Shown: positions 27,220-35,253 of the stretch, one piece after another
Layout of the letters: the number at the start of each line of letters is the position of its first letter
Position numbering within the stretch: position 1 is the stretch's first letter
NCBI GenBank assembly: GCA_964533185.1
Contig: CAZHLD010000003.1
Span: 34,150 to 98,149, forward strand
Origin: CAZHLD01 sp964533185
GTDB lineage: Bacteria > Acidobacteriota > Terriglobia > Acidiferrales > UBA7541
DNA: 64,000 bases
Direction: 5' to 3'
Notes under the pieces: generated by a model
Databases searched by the model: none
Told to the model about the DNA's origin: nothing
What the model saw: only the letters and a program-made list of their open reading frames with translations
Made by a program: the position numbers and the translations under genes

Positions 27220-27287
27220 TCCCGGGGGAGCATTGTTGTGGCGGCAAGACTCTACGTCAAGGGGAAAGGAAGAGTTGCGCGAGTGAG

Positions 27288-28214
27288 TTACGCTTCAGCG
27301 GGGAAATCGCCGAGGCCCCAAGCGTCGAGAGAGAAGCGGGCGCCGCGGACAGTGCCGGAGCCGGAGGCGATGGCGAGCTTGCGGGAGCGAGTGTCTTCGC
27401 GGAAGGCGGGCCTGGCATTGTTGGCCACTGAATTGGCGATGAGAACGCGGAGGGCCTGCTCGTTGTTCGGTGGAAGAGCGGGGAGGCCGGCGGCGATGGC
27501 GGCAGCATCGTCACGGTCAATGCCGCCGTTCTGAACGTGGATGTCGAAGCAGAGGGCCATTCCCTGCTCCGAGGCGAGGCCGTAGCGGCGGGCGGTGGCC
27601 AGTGCGGGGACGAAATAGTCTTCGTAAGCGCGGCGAAGCTGAATTTCGCGGACGACGTCCACCTCGCCCACGCGGACGAAGGCGGAGCGCCAGGGCTCGC
27701 GGATGAGGTGCTTTTTGGGCGGGGGCTCGCTGATGCCATCGGCCCAGGCCATCTGGTCGGGGAGCGGGGCGCGGAGAATGCGGAGGAGCTCGTCGGTGAG
27801 ACCAACAAGAGCAGAGCGGACGGCGATGGGATCGCGTTGGGCGGCCTCGAGGATGATCTCCTGAACCTTGCCGAATTTGAGAGTGAACCCGATGATGCCC
27901 CAGGTGAGTCCGGCGGCGTCCCAGTTGCCGGCGGCGCGGGTGAAGCCGTGGCCTTCGAAATAGGAGGTGAGCTGAAGGCAGCGGTGGAAGAGCGAGGGGA
28001 TGGGCTCGTTAAGCAAAGCGGTCCAAGTAAGATCGTCAACGCGGCCGGTGGGGGGAGGGTGGTGCGCTTGCTGGAAGGCGGTGACGGCGCGCTCGGTGAG
28101 ACCGCCGTAGTCGTCGTCGATGGGGGCGGTATAAAGACGCAGCAGGCTGAGGGCGGACTGGATGCGTCCGACCAGCCATCCGCGAGAGCCGCGCGCGAAA
28201 AGAGAGCGAGACAT
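27288..28214 (-). CDS. peptidoglycan-binding domain plus chitosanase-like (GH46-type) domain protein
   Basis: About 308 residues from the ATG at 28214. Residues about 13-68 (VGRIQSALSLLRLY through GLTERAVTAFQQAHH and GRVDDLTWTAL) match a PG_binding_1 fold. From about residue 80, LTSYFEGHGFTRAAGNWDAAGLTWGIIGFT resembles the GH46 chitosanase/lysozyme-like core, with a candidate acid Glu in SYFEG and Asp in NWD; FDIHVQNGG follows late in the domain. No signal peptide is visible, so export would need another route. A much longer open frame upstream (to 28706) is antisense to the DinB-like gene and was not used. A good promoter lies about 85 bases upstream of the ATG. Confidence 0.7.
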   Translation of the reverse strand: MSRSLFARGSRGWLVGRIQSALSLLRLYTAPIDDDYGGLTERAVTAFQQAHHPPPTGRVDDLTWTALLNEPIPSLFHRCLQLTSYFEGHGFTRAAGNWDAAGLTWGIIGFTLKFGKVQEIILEAAQRDPIAVRSALVGLTDELLRILRAPLPDQMAWADGISEPPPKKHLIREPWRSAFVRVGEVDVVREIQLRRAYEDYFVPALATARRYGLASEQGMALCFDIHVQNGGIDRDDAAAIAAGLPALPPNNEQALRVLIANSVANNARPAFREDTRSRKLAIASGSGTVRGARFSLDAWGLGDFPAEA

Positions 28215-28297
28215 GGGAGCAGGTCTGTAGGCGGTGGCAGTCACGGTGCGATGCCGGAGCCCGGTTCTATGCACTACACAGGTAATTACACGGACTA

Positions 28298-28325
28298 GAT
28301 ATATCGCAGGAGTACAGGTTGTCAA
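28298..28325 (-). promoter_or_regulatory. sigma-70-type promoter for the peptidoglycan-binding protein gene
   Basis: On the minus strand TTGACA (28320-28325), a 16-base spacer and TATATC (28298-28303), in an AT-rich island between divergent genes. About 85 bases separate the -10 box from the ATG at 28214. Confidence 0.55.
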
Positions 28326-28422
28326 GGGGAATTGCCGCGGGACATCGGCGATCGAGGGCTGGGAGGGGCACGCCACTCGGAAAGTGCAAGTTGAATTAGA
28401 ATGCGCGGGACAGGAGGAGACC

Positions 28423-28968
28423 ATGGGAATGAGCCAAGCATTGCTGCCGGAGTGGGACCACGAGATGGCGAACACGCGGAAGACGTTGGAGCGCGTGCCG
28501 GAGGACAAGCTGGGATGGAAGCCGCATGAGAGGTCGTGGCCGATGGGCGGGTTGGCGACGCACCTGGCGAACCCGCCGACCTGGGCGGTCCACACGTTGA
28601 CACAAAGTGAACTGAATATCACACCGCCGGGGGCACCGCCGTACAAGCAGGAGCCGGCGAAATCGAGCAAGGAACTCTTAGAGATGTTTGACAAGAATGT
28701 AGCCAAGGCGCGAGCAGCGATTGCCGAGTCGAGCGATGAGCACTTCCTGAAGCTGTGGACGCTGCTGAAGGGAGGGCAGAAGATTCTCTCGATGCCGCGG
28801 ATCGCAGTGCTGCGCAGCTTGGTGATGAACCATAACGTGCACCACCGGGCGCAGCTCGGAGTTTATCTGCGGCTGAATGATGTGCCGGCGCCGGCGATTT
28901 ACGGGCCGTCGGCAGATGGGGGGGCGTTTCAGAAGAGGCAAGATGGCCGGCGCAGAGCCGGCTGGTGA
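28423..28968 (+). CDS. DinB-superfamily four-helix protein
   Basis: A 181-residue protein with the DinB/YfiT helix pattern. LLPEWDHEMANTRKTLERVPEDKLGWKPHERSWPMGGLATHLANPPTW carries the first metal-type His (GLATHLAN, about residue 47). NHNVHHRAQLGVYLRLNDVP near residue 140 carries the His pair of the third helix. DinB proteins bind a divalent metal and are often thiol transferases or stress proteins of unknown substrate. ATG at 28423 follows CAGGAGGAGACC. The C-terminus is odd: the last eight residues (DGRRRAGW) and the stop are written by an interspersed palindromic repeat, so the original tail was probably different. Confidence 0.85.
   Translation: MGMSQALLPEWDHEMANTRKTLERVPEDKLGWKPHERSWPMGGLATHLANPPTWAVHTLTQSELNITPPGAPPYKQEPAKSSKELLEMFDKNVAKARAAIAESSDEHFLKLWTLLKGGQKILSMPRIAVLRSLVMNHNVHHRAQLGVYLRLNDVPAPAIYGPSADGGAFQKRQDGRRRAGW
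28942..28965. repeat. GATGGCCGGC-GCAGA-GCCGGCTGG element forming the DinB-like C-terminus
   Basis: A copy of the GATGCCGG family placed in frame at the 3' end of the DinB-like gene. The TGA stop follows it directly. Confidence 0.8.
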
Positions 28969-29302
28969 GGGAGCGTTCGCGTCCAAGCAGGACGGGGCAC
29001 GATGTATCGCGCACCTCCATGGTTTCGGCGAATAGAGCCAGAACAGGGTTGCAAGGATGAAACGTTGAGATCCTTCGGGCATCCTCGTCGGATGCCCTCT
29101 GGATGACGCGCGACATTACGTCTGGGCGGCGGTGAATCCGCAACGGCGGGCATTGCGTGCAGCGATGAGTAATAATGAAGAGCGATAACGCGGGCGGAGA
29201 AGAAGCAGGTATTGGGAGGACCGATACGCATAGGTTCTTCAGGCCATTGACGCCAGGGAGAGGGGTCCCTAGGCCGGTGTGGAGCGGAAGGAAGAGGCGT
29301 CA
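28969..29302. other. 334-base intergenic region with one GATCCTTCG...GGATGAC element
   Basis: Holds the interspersed element at 29069-29107 (GATCCTTCGGGCATCC facing GGATGCCCTCTGGATGAC). This is the last such repeat in the window: none is seen in the polysaccharide locus that follows. No open frame here looks coding. Confidence 0.6.
29069..29107. repeat. GATCCTTCGGGCATCC...GGATGCCC...GGATGAC interspersed element
   Basis: The last interspersed repeat before the polysaccharide locus. Inner arms GGGCATCC and GGATGCCC form a hairpin. Same family as 12010-12049 and 12115-12170. Confidence 0.7.
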
Positions 29303-30604
29303 ATGGACGGTTTACGAGTTCCGGTTCTGGTTCTGGGACATGGGATTACACACCTGGGAGTGATCCGGAGCCTGGGACGCGCGGGAATCACGGCCTACTC
29401 CATTACGGATCAACCCGAATATCTTCCCTACTCGAGGTATTTCCAAGTCCCACCCGGGAAACCCATCGAAAATCCTCGCCCGAGCCGCCTGACCGAAATT
29501 CTGAAGGAACTGCCGCTGGAACGCGCGGTGCTGATGCCCTGCGCGGATGACTGGGTGAAAGCCGTGGCAGAGCTGCCAGCGGAGCTGGCGAGACGTTTTC
29601 CAGTCAGCATGCCTCCCCGGCCGATCGTCGAAGCGATGCTGGACAAGTGGTGCTTTTCGGAGCTACTCGAGCGAGAAGAGGTGCCGCACCCGAAGACGTG
29701 GCTGCTGCGGTCGATGGAGGAGGCCGAGGCGCTCCCGGAAGAGGAGTTTGAGGGAGCGTTTCTGAAGCCGCGGGTGTCGCAGGAGTTCTCGCGACGATAT
29801 AAGGTGAAGGCCTTCTCTGCGAAAAACCGGGAGGAAGCGCTGCAGCTACTGCGAAAGACGTTCGAGGACGGGATCGCGATGGTGCTGCAGGAATACATCC
29901 CGGGGCCGCTGACATCACACCACCTGATCGAAGGGTTCGTGGACCAGCACGGAAGGCCGACGTGGTTTGCGCGGTAGCGGCTGCGGATGTATCCGACGCC
30001 GTTCGGGAACTCGACGCTGACAGTGACGGTGCCGTTCGAGAAGATGGCGCGGGCAGCAGAGGCGCTGAGACGGATGTTTCTAAGTACCGGCTTCCGAGGG
30101 ATCTTCGGGGCCGAATTCAAGTACGACGAACGGGACGGGCAGTTCAAGCTGCTGGAAATTAACGCGCGGGCGTGGTGGTACGTGGAGTTTGCCGAGCGCT
30201 GCGGACTGCCAGTGTGCAAGCTGGCCTACCTGGACGCGCTGGGGCAGCCCGGGGAACCCGTCGAGGGATACAAGGCAGGGCGGCGGTGGGTGCACCTTTC
30301 ACAGGACTATCTGGCGTATCGAGAGCTGCGACGAAAGGGCCAGCTCAACGTGGGGTCGTGGGTGCGGTCGTGGCTGGGGGCGGAGGATGCGATGCTGCGA
30401 TGGTCCGACCCCGGGCCGTTCCTGGCCAACCTGTTCCGCGCGCGGAAACGGTTGGTTGTCCACCGGATGAGAGAAGCTACGAGCCCGACCGCGCAGAAAG
30501 AAGAGACGCCACCCGCCAACAGGCCAAAGCCTTACCGAAAACGGGAAGGTTCAGGCACGCCGGCTCGGATCGGCGGAACGGTACCACGCCAAGAAGCGCG
30601 CTAA
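29303..30604 (+). pseudogene. ATP-grasp carboxylate-amine-ligase-like gene broken by an in-frame TAG
   Basis: One frame encodes an ATP-grasp protein of about 430 residues, interrupted at codon 225 by TAG (29975-29977). Before it: VPVLVLGHGITHLGVIRSLGRAG (N-terminal nucleotide-like fold), PCADDWVKAVAELP, MLDKWCFSELLEREEVPHPKTW, AFLKPRVSQEFSRRY and VLQEYIPGPLTSHH. After it, in the same frame: RLRMYPTPFGNS, GIFGAEFKYDERDGQFKLLEINARAWW (metal-binding Glu and Asn) and RRKGQLNVGSWVRSWLG. The intact homologue at 50779-53226 matches across the break, so the TAG is a mutation (CAG to TAG is simplest), an assembly error or a readthrough site. The 3' end overlaps the convergent epimerase gene by 54 bases. 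Start: ATG at 29303 after GGAAGAGG. Confidence 0.8.
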
Positions 30605-31537
30605 TCCCTCCTCAATCCGCACGGCAGGACGGTATCCCAGCAAACGCTCAGACTTGGAGACGTCGGCCCAGGTGATGGGGACGTCGCCGGGTTGCGGCGG
30701 ACGGACATCACGGATGGCCTTACGGCCAGTGACGCGCTCAAGCAATTCCACCAACTCTCCCAATTTGACCGGATGGGAGTTTCCCAGATTGAAGACTTCG
30801 AAGGGGACGCCGCCGTCCTTTGGACGCGGGTCGAAGTCGAGAGCGGCGAGAACGCCGGCGACGATGTCGTCGATGTAGGTGTAGTCGCGGCCGGTGGAGG
30901 TGTCGCCGAAGATGGGAATGGGCTTGCCCTTTTCGATCAAACCGATGAATTTGTGAATGGCGAGATCGGGGCGCTGGCGGGCGCCGTAGACGGTGAAGAA
31001 ACGCAGGCAAATGGTGTCAAAGCTGTAGAGATGGGCGTAGGTGTAGCAGAGCAGCTCGCCGGCGAGTTTGGTGGCGGCATAGGGAGAGACGGGGCGAAGC
31101 TCGAAATGACTTTCCGAGAACGGGACGCGGCTGGTAGCACCGTAAACCGAGCTTGAGGAGGCGAAGAGGAATTTGCGGACGGCAAACTCGCGGGCTAGCT
31201 CGAGGAGGTTGACGGTGCCGGCAAGGTTGACGCGCTCATAAAGGCGCGGCTGCTCGATAGAGGGACGCACGCCGGCGCGCGCGGCGAGATGAATGATGGT
31301 TTCGGGGCGAGTGCGGGCGAACACTTCGCGGAGCTTCTCAAAGTCGCAGATATCAACGGACTGAAAGTCGAATGTTCCTGCGCGGCCAACGTCTTGGAGA
31401 TTGGCCTTCTTCCAACTGGGGGAGTAGAAGTCGTCGAGACAGTCGGCGACGACGAGTTGCTCACCCCGCCGAAGCAGGGCTTCAGCGACGTGCGAACCAA
31501 TGAAGCCGGCGCCACCCGTCAGTAAGATGTGTTTCAT
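30551..31537 (-). CDS. nucleotide-sugar epimerase (UDP-glucuronate 4-epimerase-like, SDR family)
   Basis: A 328-residue extended short-chain dehydrogenase. LLTGGAGFIGSHVAEALLRRGE binds NAD, HLAARAGVRPSIEQP and SSSVYG line the active site, and YAATK holds the catalytic Tyr-Lys. LRFFTVYGARQRPDLAIHKFI is close to the UDP-glucuronate 4-epimerase (CapI/LpsL) signature. UDP-glucose 4-epimerase or a 4,6-dehydratase is less likely. It would make UDP-galacturonate or a similar precursor for the polysaccharide encoded downstream. It is convergent with the broken ATP-grasp gene and divergent from the secreted FN3 protein gene. Confidence 0.9.
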   Translation of the reverse strand: MKHILLTGGAGFIGSHVAEALLRRGEQLVVADCLDDFYSPSWKKANLQDVGRAGTFDFQSVDICDFEKLREVFARTRPETIIHLAARAGVRPSIEQPRLYERVNLAGTVNLLELAREFAVRKFLFASSSSVYGATSRVPFSESHFELRPVSPYAATKLAGELLCYTYAHLYSFDTICLRFFTVYGARQRPDLAIHKFIGLIEKGKPIPIFGDTSTGRDYTYIDDIVAGVLAALDFDPRPKDGGVPFEVFNLGNSHPVKLGELVELLERVTGRKAIRDVRPPQPGDVPITWADVSKSERLLGYRPAVRIEEGLARFLAWYRSADPSRRA

Positions 31538-32042
31538 CCTGGGACTCCCAAAAGCGCAGCCTTAGAAAGCGCGGCAGAGAATGCGTCTCGACCGTGGAGC
31601 AGCGGGCGTTGATGCGCCCAGAGCAGGCTACCAACAGAAGGGCGGGCGAGAAAGCGGGAATTGAGCCGCGCGTGCCAGAATAGAAAAGACTACCACCGGG
31701 GAGCGGGCGAGGTGCCATCCCCGGAAGTGCGCAGTGCAACCGACAGTCCAGTTCAGGACTGTACCAGAATTGTCCTTCTGACCAGTATCGGCATCCTCTG
31801 GCAAGTCTTACTGTGTGACCACGGTCACACGCTCCGGTTGAGGGCCAAGGGGAAAGCAGTTTCGGTCTGGCACAAAGCGGGAGCGATGATGCAGGGGGTT
31901 TCCGAGCGTTTTGTTGCTACTCGAAATGTTGAACGCGCCTTGCTGAGCACTAGGAACAGCAGGCGCGGGAACAGCAGAGAGCACGGAGCTCGGGAACGGC
32001 GTGAACCGGCAAAAAGAGACTGAGACAGAAAAGGAAGGGCCG
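31538..32042. other. 505-base divergent intergenic region upstream of the secreted polysaccharide-locus proteins
   Basis: No credible gene. It holds a hairpin ACAGTCC-AGTTCA-GGACTGT (31743-31762) and a perfect Crp-type palindrome at 31813-31830. No interspersed repeats of the left half are present. Confidence 0.6.
31813..31830. promoter_or_regulatory. Crp/Fnr-family-like operator
   Basis: GTGTGACC-AC-GGTCACAC: two perfect 8-base arms containing TGTGA-N6-TCACA, identical to the half-sites preferred by E. coli CRP. It lies 213 bases before the ATG at 32043 and 276 bases before the epimerase start at 31537. Which Crp-family protein binds is unknown; none is encoded in the window. Confidence 0.6.
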
Positions 32043-33599
32043 ATGAAGAACAATAGGGGAAAACTTTACTTCGCAATGATTCTGCTGCTAGTCCTGGTGG
32101 GGTTCCCGCGGGCAATGGCAGAAGCGCAGAGCAAGATGCCAGCCGAAACGCCACCGTACGGCGGTGGCTTCGACACGCGGCGCATCCCGGTGGAGCTGCA
32201 GGCGTGGTGGGCACCGAACTACGGTCACATCCACGCGGCAGCGATTCTACCGCTGGGCCAAACGGTGAGCGGAACGCTCAACTTCGACGTGCGGATTGTG
32301 CTGCACGACAACCCGTCGAGGCTGACCGAGCTGCGAGTGGATACCGAATTGTCTGTTTTTCTGCGCATACCATTGAACCTGAGTTGTCCGTACGATGGGA
32401 CGACGAGCACGAACTGCGCGTTCAACGTGCCGGTGAGCTTTGACACAACGAAACTGCCCAACGGCTTCCGAGAGATGCGGATCCGGGCCACCACGCAAAC
32501 ACCCGACGGCAAGAAATACCTGAACTCGAGCGGGATCCCGCTGAACGTTCAGAACGGCGGCGGCGGCGGGAGCGACTACAACCGGTGGTGCAACAACACG
32601 TCGTTGATCGGGCGCGGCTGGTATGAGGGGTTCGGGTATACGAATGCAGTGATCGAATGCGTGCCGCTCGCACCATTGAGCGGCCAGCACACGTTCCGGG
32701 TGCGGGCACAGCACGACAGTAGCCACCTGCTGGTTGCACTGGATAAGACCCACTTCATCCCTGCCGTGGGCTCTTGGCCGGTGGTTAATGCGCGCCCGGG
32801 AAAAATCCTCTTTGATCAAGACGGGGATTTCCAGAGCTTTTTTTCCATCGCGATCGACACAACCACGCTGGAGGACGGCTGGCACAGCCTGGCGGTGCAA
32901 TCTACCGGCCCCCTTGGCAGCACGTCGAGTTGTTCCTACTGCAAAGGGGAGATCAACCATCCCTCGGGCGTGGCGAAGATCTGGTTCTACATCCAGAACG
33001 GGTCCGGAGGCGGAGGCGGCGACACTACCGCGCCGGTGATTACCAGCGCCGGGGCGTCGAATATCACCTCCTCGGGCGCGAGGATTAACTGGACCACGGA
33101 TGAGCCGTCTGACTCAAAGGTGGAATATGGGCTCACGCCCAACCTCGGAAGCGTGGCGACCAGTTCCGGGTCGGTGACCTCGCACAGCGTGACGCTGAGC
33201 GGGCTGCAAGCGGGGACACGGTACTACTACCGAGCGAGTTCGACGGATGCGGCCGGGAACACCGGGGTGTCGCCGGTGGGTACGTTTGACACGCTGGCGC
33301 CGCAGGTGGTGGGAGATACGACAAAGCCGGTGGTGTCGTTCTCGAGTCCGCCGGCGTCTGGGGTAACCCGGACACTGCACCTCTCGCTCGCCGCGCAAGA
33401 TAATGTGGGCGTGGTGCGCGTGGAGGTTTGGGTGGACGATCAGAAGATCGGAGAGTTCAGCCCGTCAGCGATTCAATCGCTGGTGCTGGATGTATCCGGG
33501 TTCACCGAAGGGAGCCACACGATTACGGTGAAGGCGTTTGACGCCGCCGGGAACTCCGGGAGCGTCAGTCAGGTGGTCGTCTTCGAACCGATCGTGTAG
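32043..33599 (+). CDS. secreted protein with FN3-like domain and C-terminal Ig-like domain
   Basis: About 518 residues. A signal peptide covers residues 1-28 (LYFAMILLLVLVGFPRAMAEAQ). Two related beta-rich segments of no known family follow (residues about 30-180 and 190-325), separated by a Gly-rich linker (NGGGGGSDYN). Then comes an FN3/purple-acid-phosphatase-N-like domain (TTAPVITSAGASNITSSGARINWTTDE, about 330-425), the same type as in the 1803-residue protein downstream. The last domain (about 430-518, EVWVDDQKIGEF, GSHTITVKAFDAAGNSGS) is a bacterial Ig-like fold. I chose ATG 32043 because GGAAGGGCCG precedes it and the signal peptide starts there. No catalytic motif seen; a structural or glycan-binding role is likely. 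Confidence 0.72.
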   Translation: MKNNRGKLYFAMILLLVLVGFPRAMAEAQSKMPAETPPYGGGFDTRRIPVELQAWWAPNYGHIHAAAILPLGQTVSGTLNFDVRIVLHDNPSRLTELRVDTELSVFLRIPLNLSCPYDGTTSTNCAFNVPVSFDTTKLPNGFREMRIRATTQTPDGKKYLNSSGIPLNVQNGGGGGSDYNRWCNNTSLIGRGWYEGFGYTNAVIECVPLAPLSGQHTFRVRAQHDSSHLLVALDKTHFIPAVGSWPVVNARPGKILFDQDGDFQSFFSIAIDTTTLEDGWHSLAVQSTGPLGSTSSCSYCKGEINHPSGVAKIWFYIQNGSGGGGGDTTAPVITSAGASNITSSGARINWTTDEPSDSKVEYGLTPNLGSVATSSGSVTSHSVTLSGLQAGTRYYYRASSTDAAGNTGVSPVGTFDTLAPQVVGDTTKPVVSFSSPPASGVTRTLHLSLAAQDNVGVVRVEVWVDDQKIGEFSPSAIQSLVLDVSGFTEGSHTITVKAFDAAGNSGSVSQVVVFEPIV

Positions 33600-33914
33600 T
33601 GCCCACAGTTGCAATCGAAGATCCCGTGGGGGAAGCTGGTGAGCGAGTCGCCGGCCTCCCCTGCCGGGAAAAGCAATCCCGCCAGGAAACAACCGTCGCC
33701 AACCGCCTGGTTCCCTGCCCCTTCGCAGAAAGTCCCGAACCATACCTTGATGAATTCTCAAACCGCGGAACTCGTGCGCCAAAACAGGATTGCCATTGAC
33801 GCGGGCGGGCAGTAGTCTGGCTGGCGGAGTACGCACTCGGATCATGGGGTCCTCCAAGGCAAGCAGCCAGACGCTGGACAAACGGCATCAGACAAGCAGA
33901 AAGGCACTTAGCTG
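33600..33914. other. 315-base intergenic region without recognisable features
   Basis: I see no gene, strong hairpin or interspersed repeat here. It separates two secreted-protein genes on the same strand and may hold the promoter of the lyase-like gene. Confidence 0.5.
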
Positions 33915-35066
33915 ATGGACACCAAACAATGGGGGAACGGGAGCACGGGGCGATGGTGCATGCGCGCAGCGGGAATCGTTGTGATGCTGCTAGCCTGTTT
34001 CGGGTTGTGGCCGATGGGAGCGATGGCCGACTCCCAGAAAGGTTCTGGAGACAAAGAGCAACCCAAACAAACGAGCGGGATTTGGATCAGTCCAGCGGAA
34101 CTAGCGCGGCTGCCGATGAAAGGGGCGGCGTGGGAGCGATTGAAGTTCCAGGCCGACTTGCCGGCGGGGACTCCCAACCTGAGCGATCAAGAGCAGATGA
34201 ATAATGTGTACGTGCTGGCCAAAGCGCTGGTGTACGCGCGGACGGGACAGGAGAAGTACCGCGCGGAAGTGAGAAGCCAACTGGAAAAGGCCATCAACAC
34301 GGAACTGGGAGGACGGACGCTGGCGCTGGGCAGGGAGCTCGCCGGGTATGTGATCGCCGCGGACTTGATCCGTCTGCGGGAGTATGATGCGGCGTTTGAT
34401 ACGCAGAAGTTTCGTCCGTGGCTACAGCGAGCGTTGACGGAGAGACTGGAGGGGCGATCGTTGAGGTCCACGCATGAGGACAGACCCAACAACTGGGGAA
34501 CACATGCGGGAGCAAGCCGGGCGGCGGTGGCGGTTTACCTGGGGAACAAGGAAGAGCTGGCGCGAACGGCGCAGGTGTTCAAAGGCTGGCTGGGAGACCC
34601 GAGCGGGTATGCGGAATTTAAGTATGGAGAGCTATCGTGGCAGTGCGACGCGGTAAAGCCCGTGGGGATCAATCCGAAGGGATGCCAGAAAATGGGGCAC
34701 TCAATTGACGGAGTGATTCCAGACGACCAGCGGCGAGCGGGAGGGTTCCGGTGGCCGGCGCCACACGAGAATTACGTCTATGAGGGGCTACAAGGGGCGC
34801 TAGTGCAGGCGGTGATCCTGAACCGAGCAGGCTATGAAACGTTTGAATGGAGCGACCGGGCACTGCTGCGGGCGTATGAGTGGTTGAAGAATACGGCGGA
34901 TTATCCGGCGCAGAAGGACGACGTGTGGCAGTTACCCGTGGTGGATTATTACTACGGGACCAGTTTCTGGGATGGGTCGGCGGCGACCTGCGGAAAAAAT
35001 ATGTGCTGGACCGATTGGACGCACGCGAAACGCGGCGAGGGAGTAAAGAAGGCGTCCCGGCCATGA
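33915..35066 (+). CDS. secreted alginate-lyase-like polysaccharide lyase
   Basis: A 383-residue exported protein with a signal peptide at about residues 15-40 (AAGIVVMLLACFGLWPMGAMA). The rest matches an alginate-lyase-type alpha/alpha toroid: VLAKALVYARTGQEKYRAEV, LALGRELAGYVIAADLIRLREYD, then RPNNWGTHAGASRAAVAVYLG (about residue 190, the conserved Asn-Asn region) and a late FRWPAPHENYVYEGLQGALVQAVIL. Lyases of this class cleave uronic-acid polymers by beta-elimination. In a biosynthetic locus they usually trim or clear polymer in the periplasm, as AlgL does. A paralogous domain ends the next protein (about residues 1482-1803), with long identical blocks. Substrate is inferred from the family only. 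Confidence 0.8.
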   Translation: MDTKQWGNGSTGRWCMRAAGIVVMLLACFGLWPMGAMADSQKGSGDKEQPKQTSGIWISPAELARLPMKGAAWERLKFQADLPAGTPNLSDQEQMNNVYVLAKALVYARTGQEKYRAEVRSQLEKAINTELGGRTLALGRELAGYVIAADLIRLREYDAAFDTQKFRPWLQRALTERLEGRSLRSTHEDRPNNWGTHAGASRAAVAVYLGNKEELARTAQVFKGWLGDPSGYAEFKYGELSWQCDAVKPVGINPKGCQKMGHSIDGVIPDDQRRAGGFRWPAPHENYVYEGLQGALVQAVILNRAGYETFEWSDRALLRAYEWLKNTADYPAQKDDVWQLPVVDYYYGTSFWDGSAATCGKNMCWTDWTHAKRGEGVKKASRP

Positions 35067-35253
35067 CCAGGGCGGCAGAAGGGTGAGATTCCTCAGGAAC
35101 TCCTGAACGATCCTCAGTTGAAACAATCGGGCTTGCGGGCACTGACCTCGAGGGCATGTTTCGGTGTGGGCACAGCCTGTACCGAATCTGGACAACAGGT
35201 CAGTAGCTGTAGCGTTTGACGCAAGGATAGTCTGCGCGCAGGGGGAAAGCCCC

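Noticed and set aside
28215..28706. N-terminal extension of the chitosanase-like gene on the minus strand
   Set aside because: It is antisense to the DinB-like gene, has Cys/Ser-rich residues without domain character, and the true start is marked by a promoter and the domain start at 28214.
29987..30604. Independent gene for the second half of the ATP-grasp protein, starting at ATG 29987
   Set aside because: The ATG is internal to a conserved region (RLRMYPTPFG), lacks a ribosome-binding site and is in the same frame as the first half; a broken single gene explains it better.
31840..31910. Sigma-54 promoter at the TGGCAC sequence near 31869
   Set aside because: TGGCAC is present, but the required GC element (TTGCA/T at fixed spacing) is missing.
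35164..35253. Start of the giant lipoprotein at 35164
   Set aside because: The extra 30 residues precede the signal peptide and have no ribosome-binding site; 35254 has GGGGGAAAG upstream. The choice is not certain.
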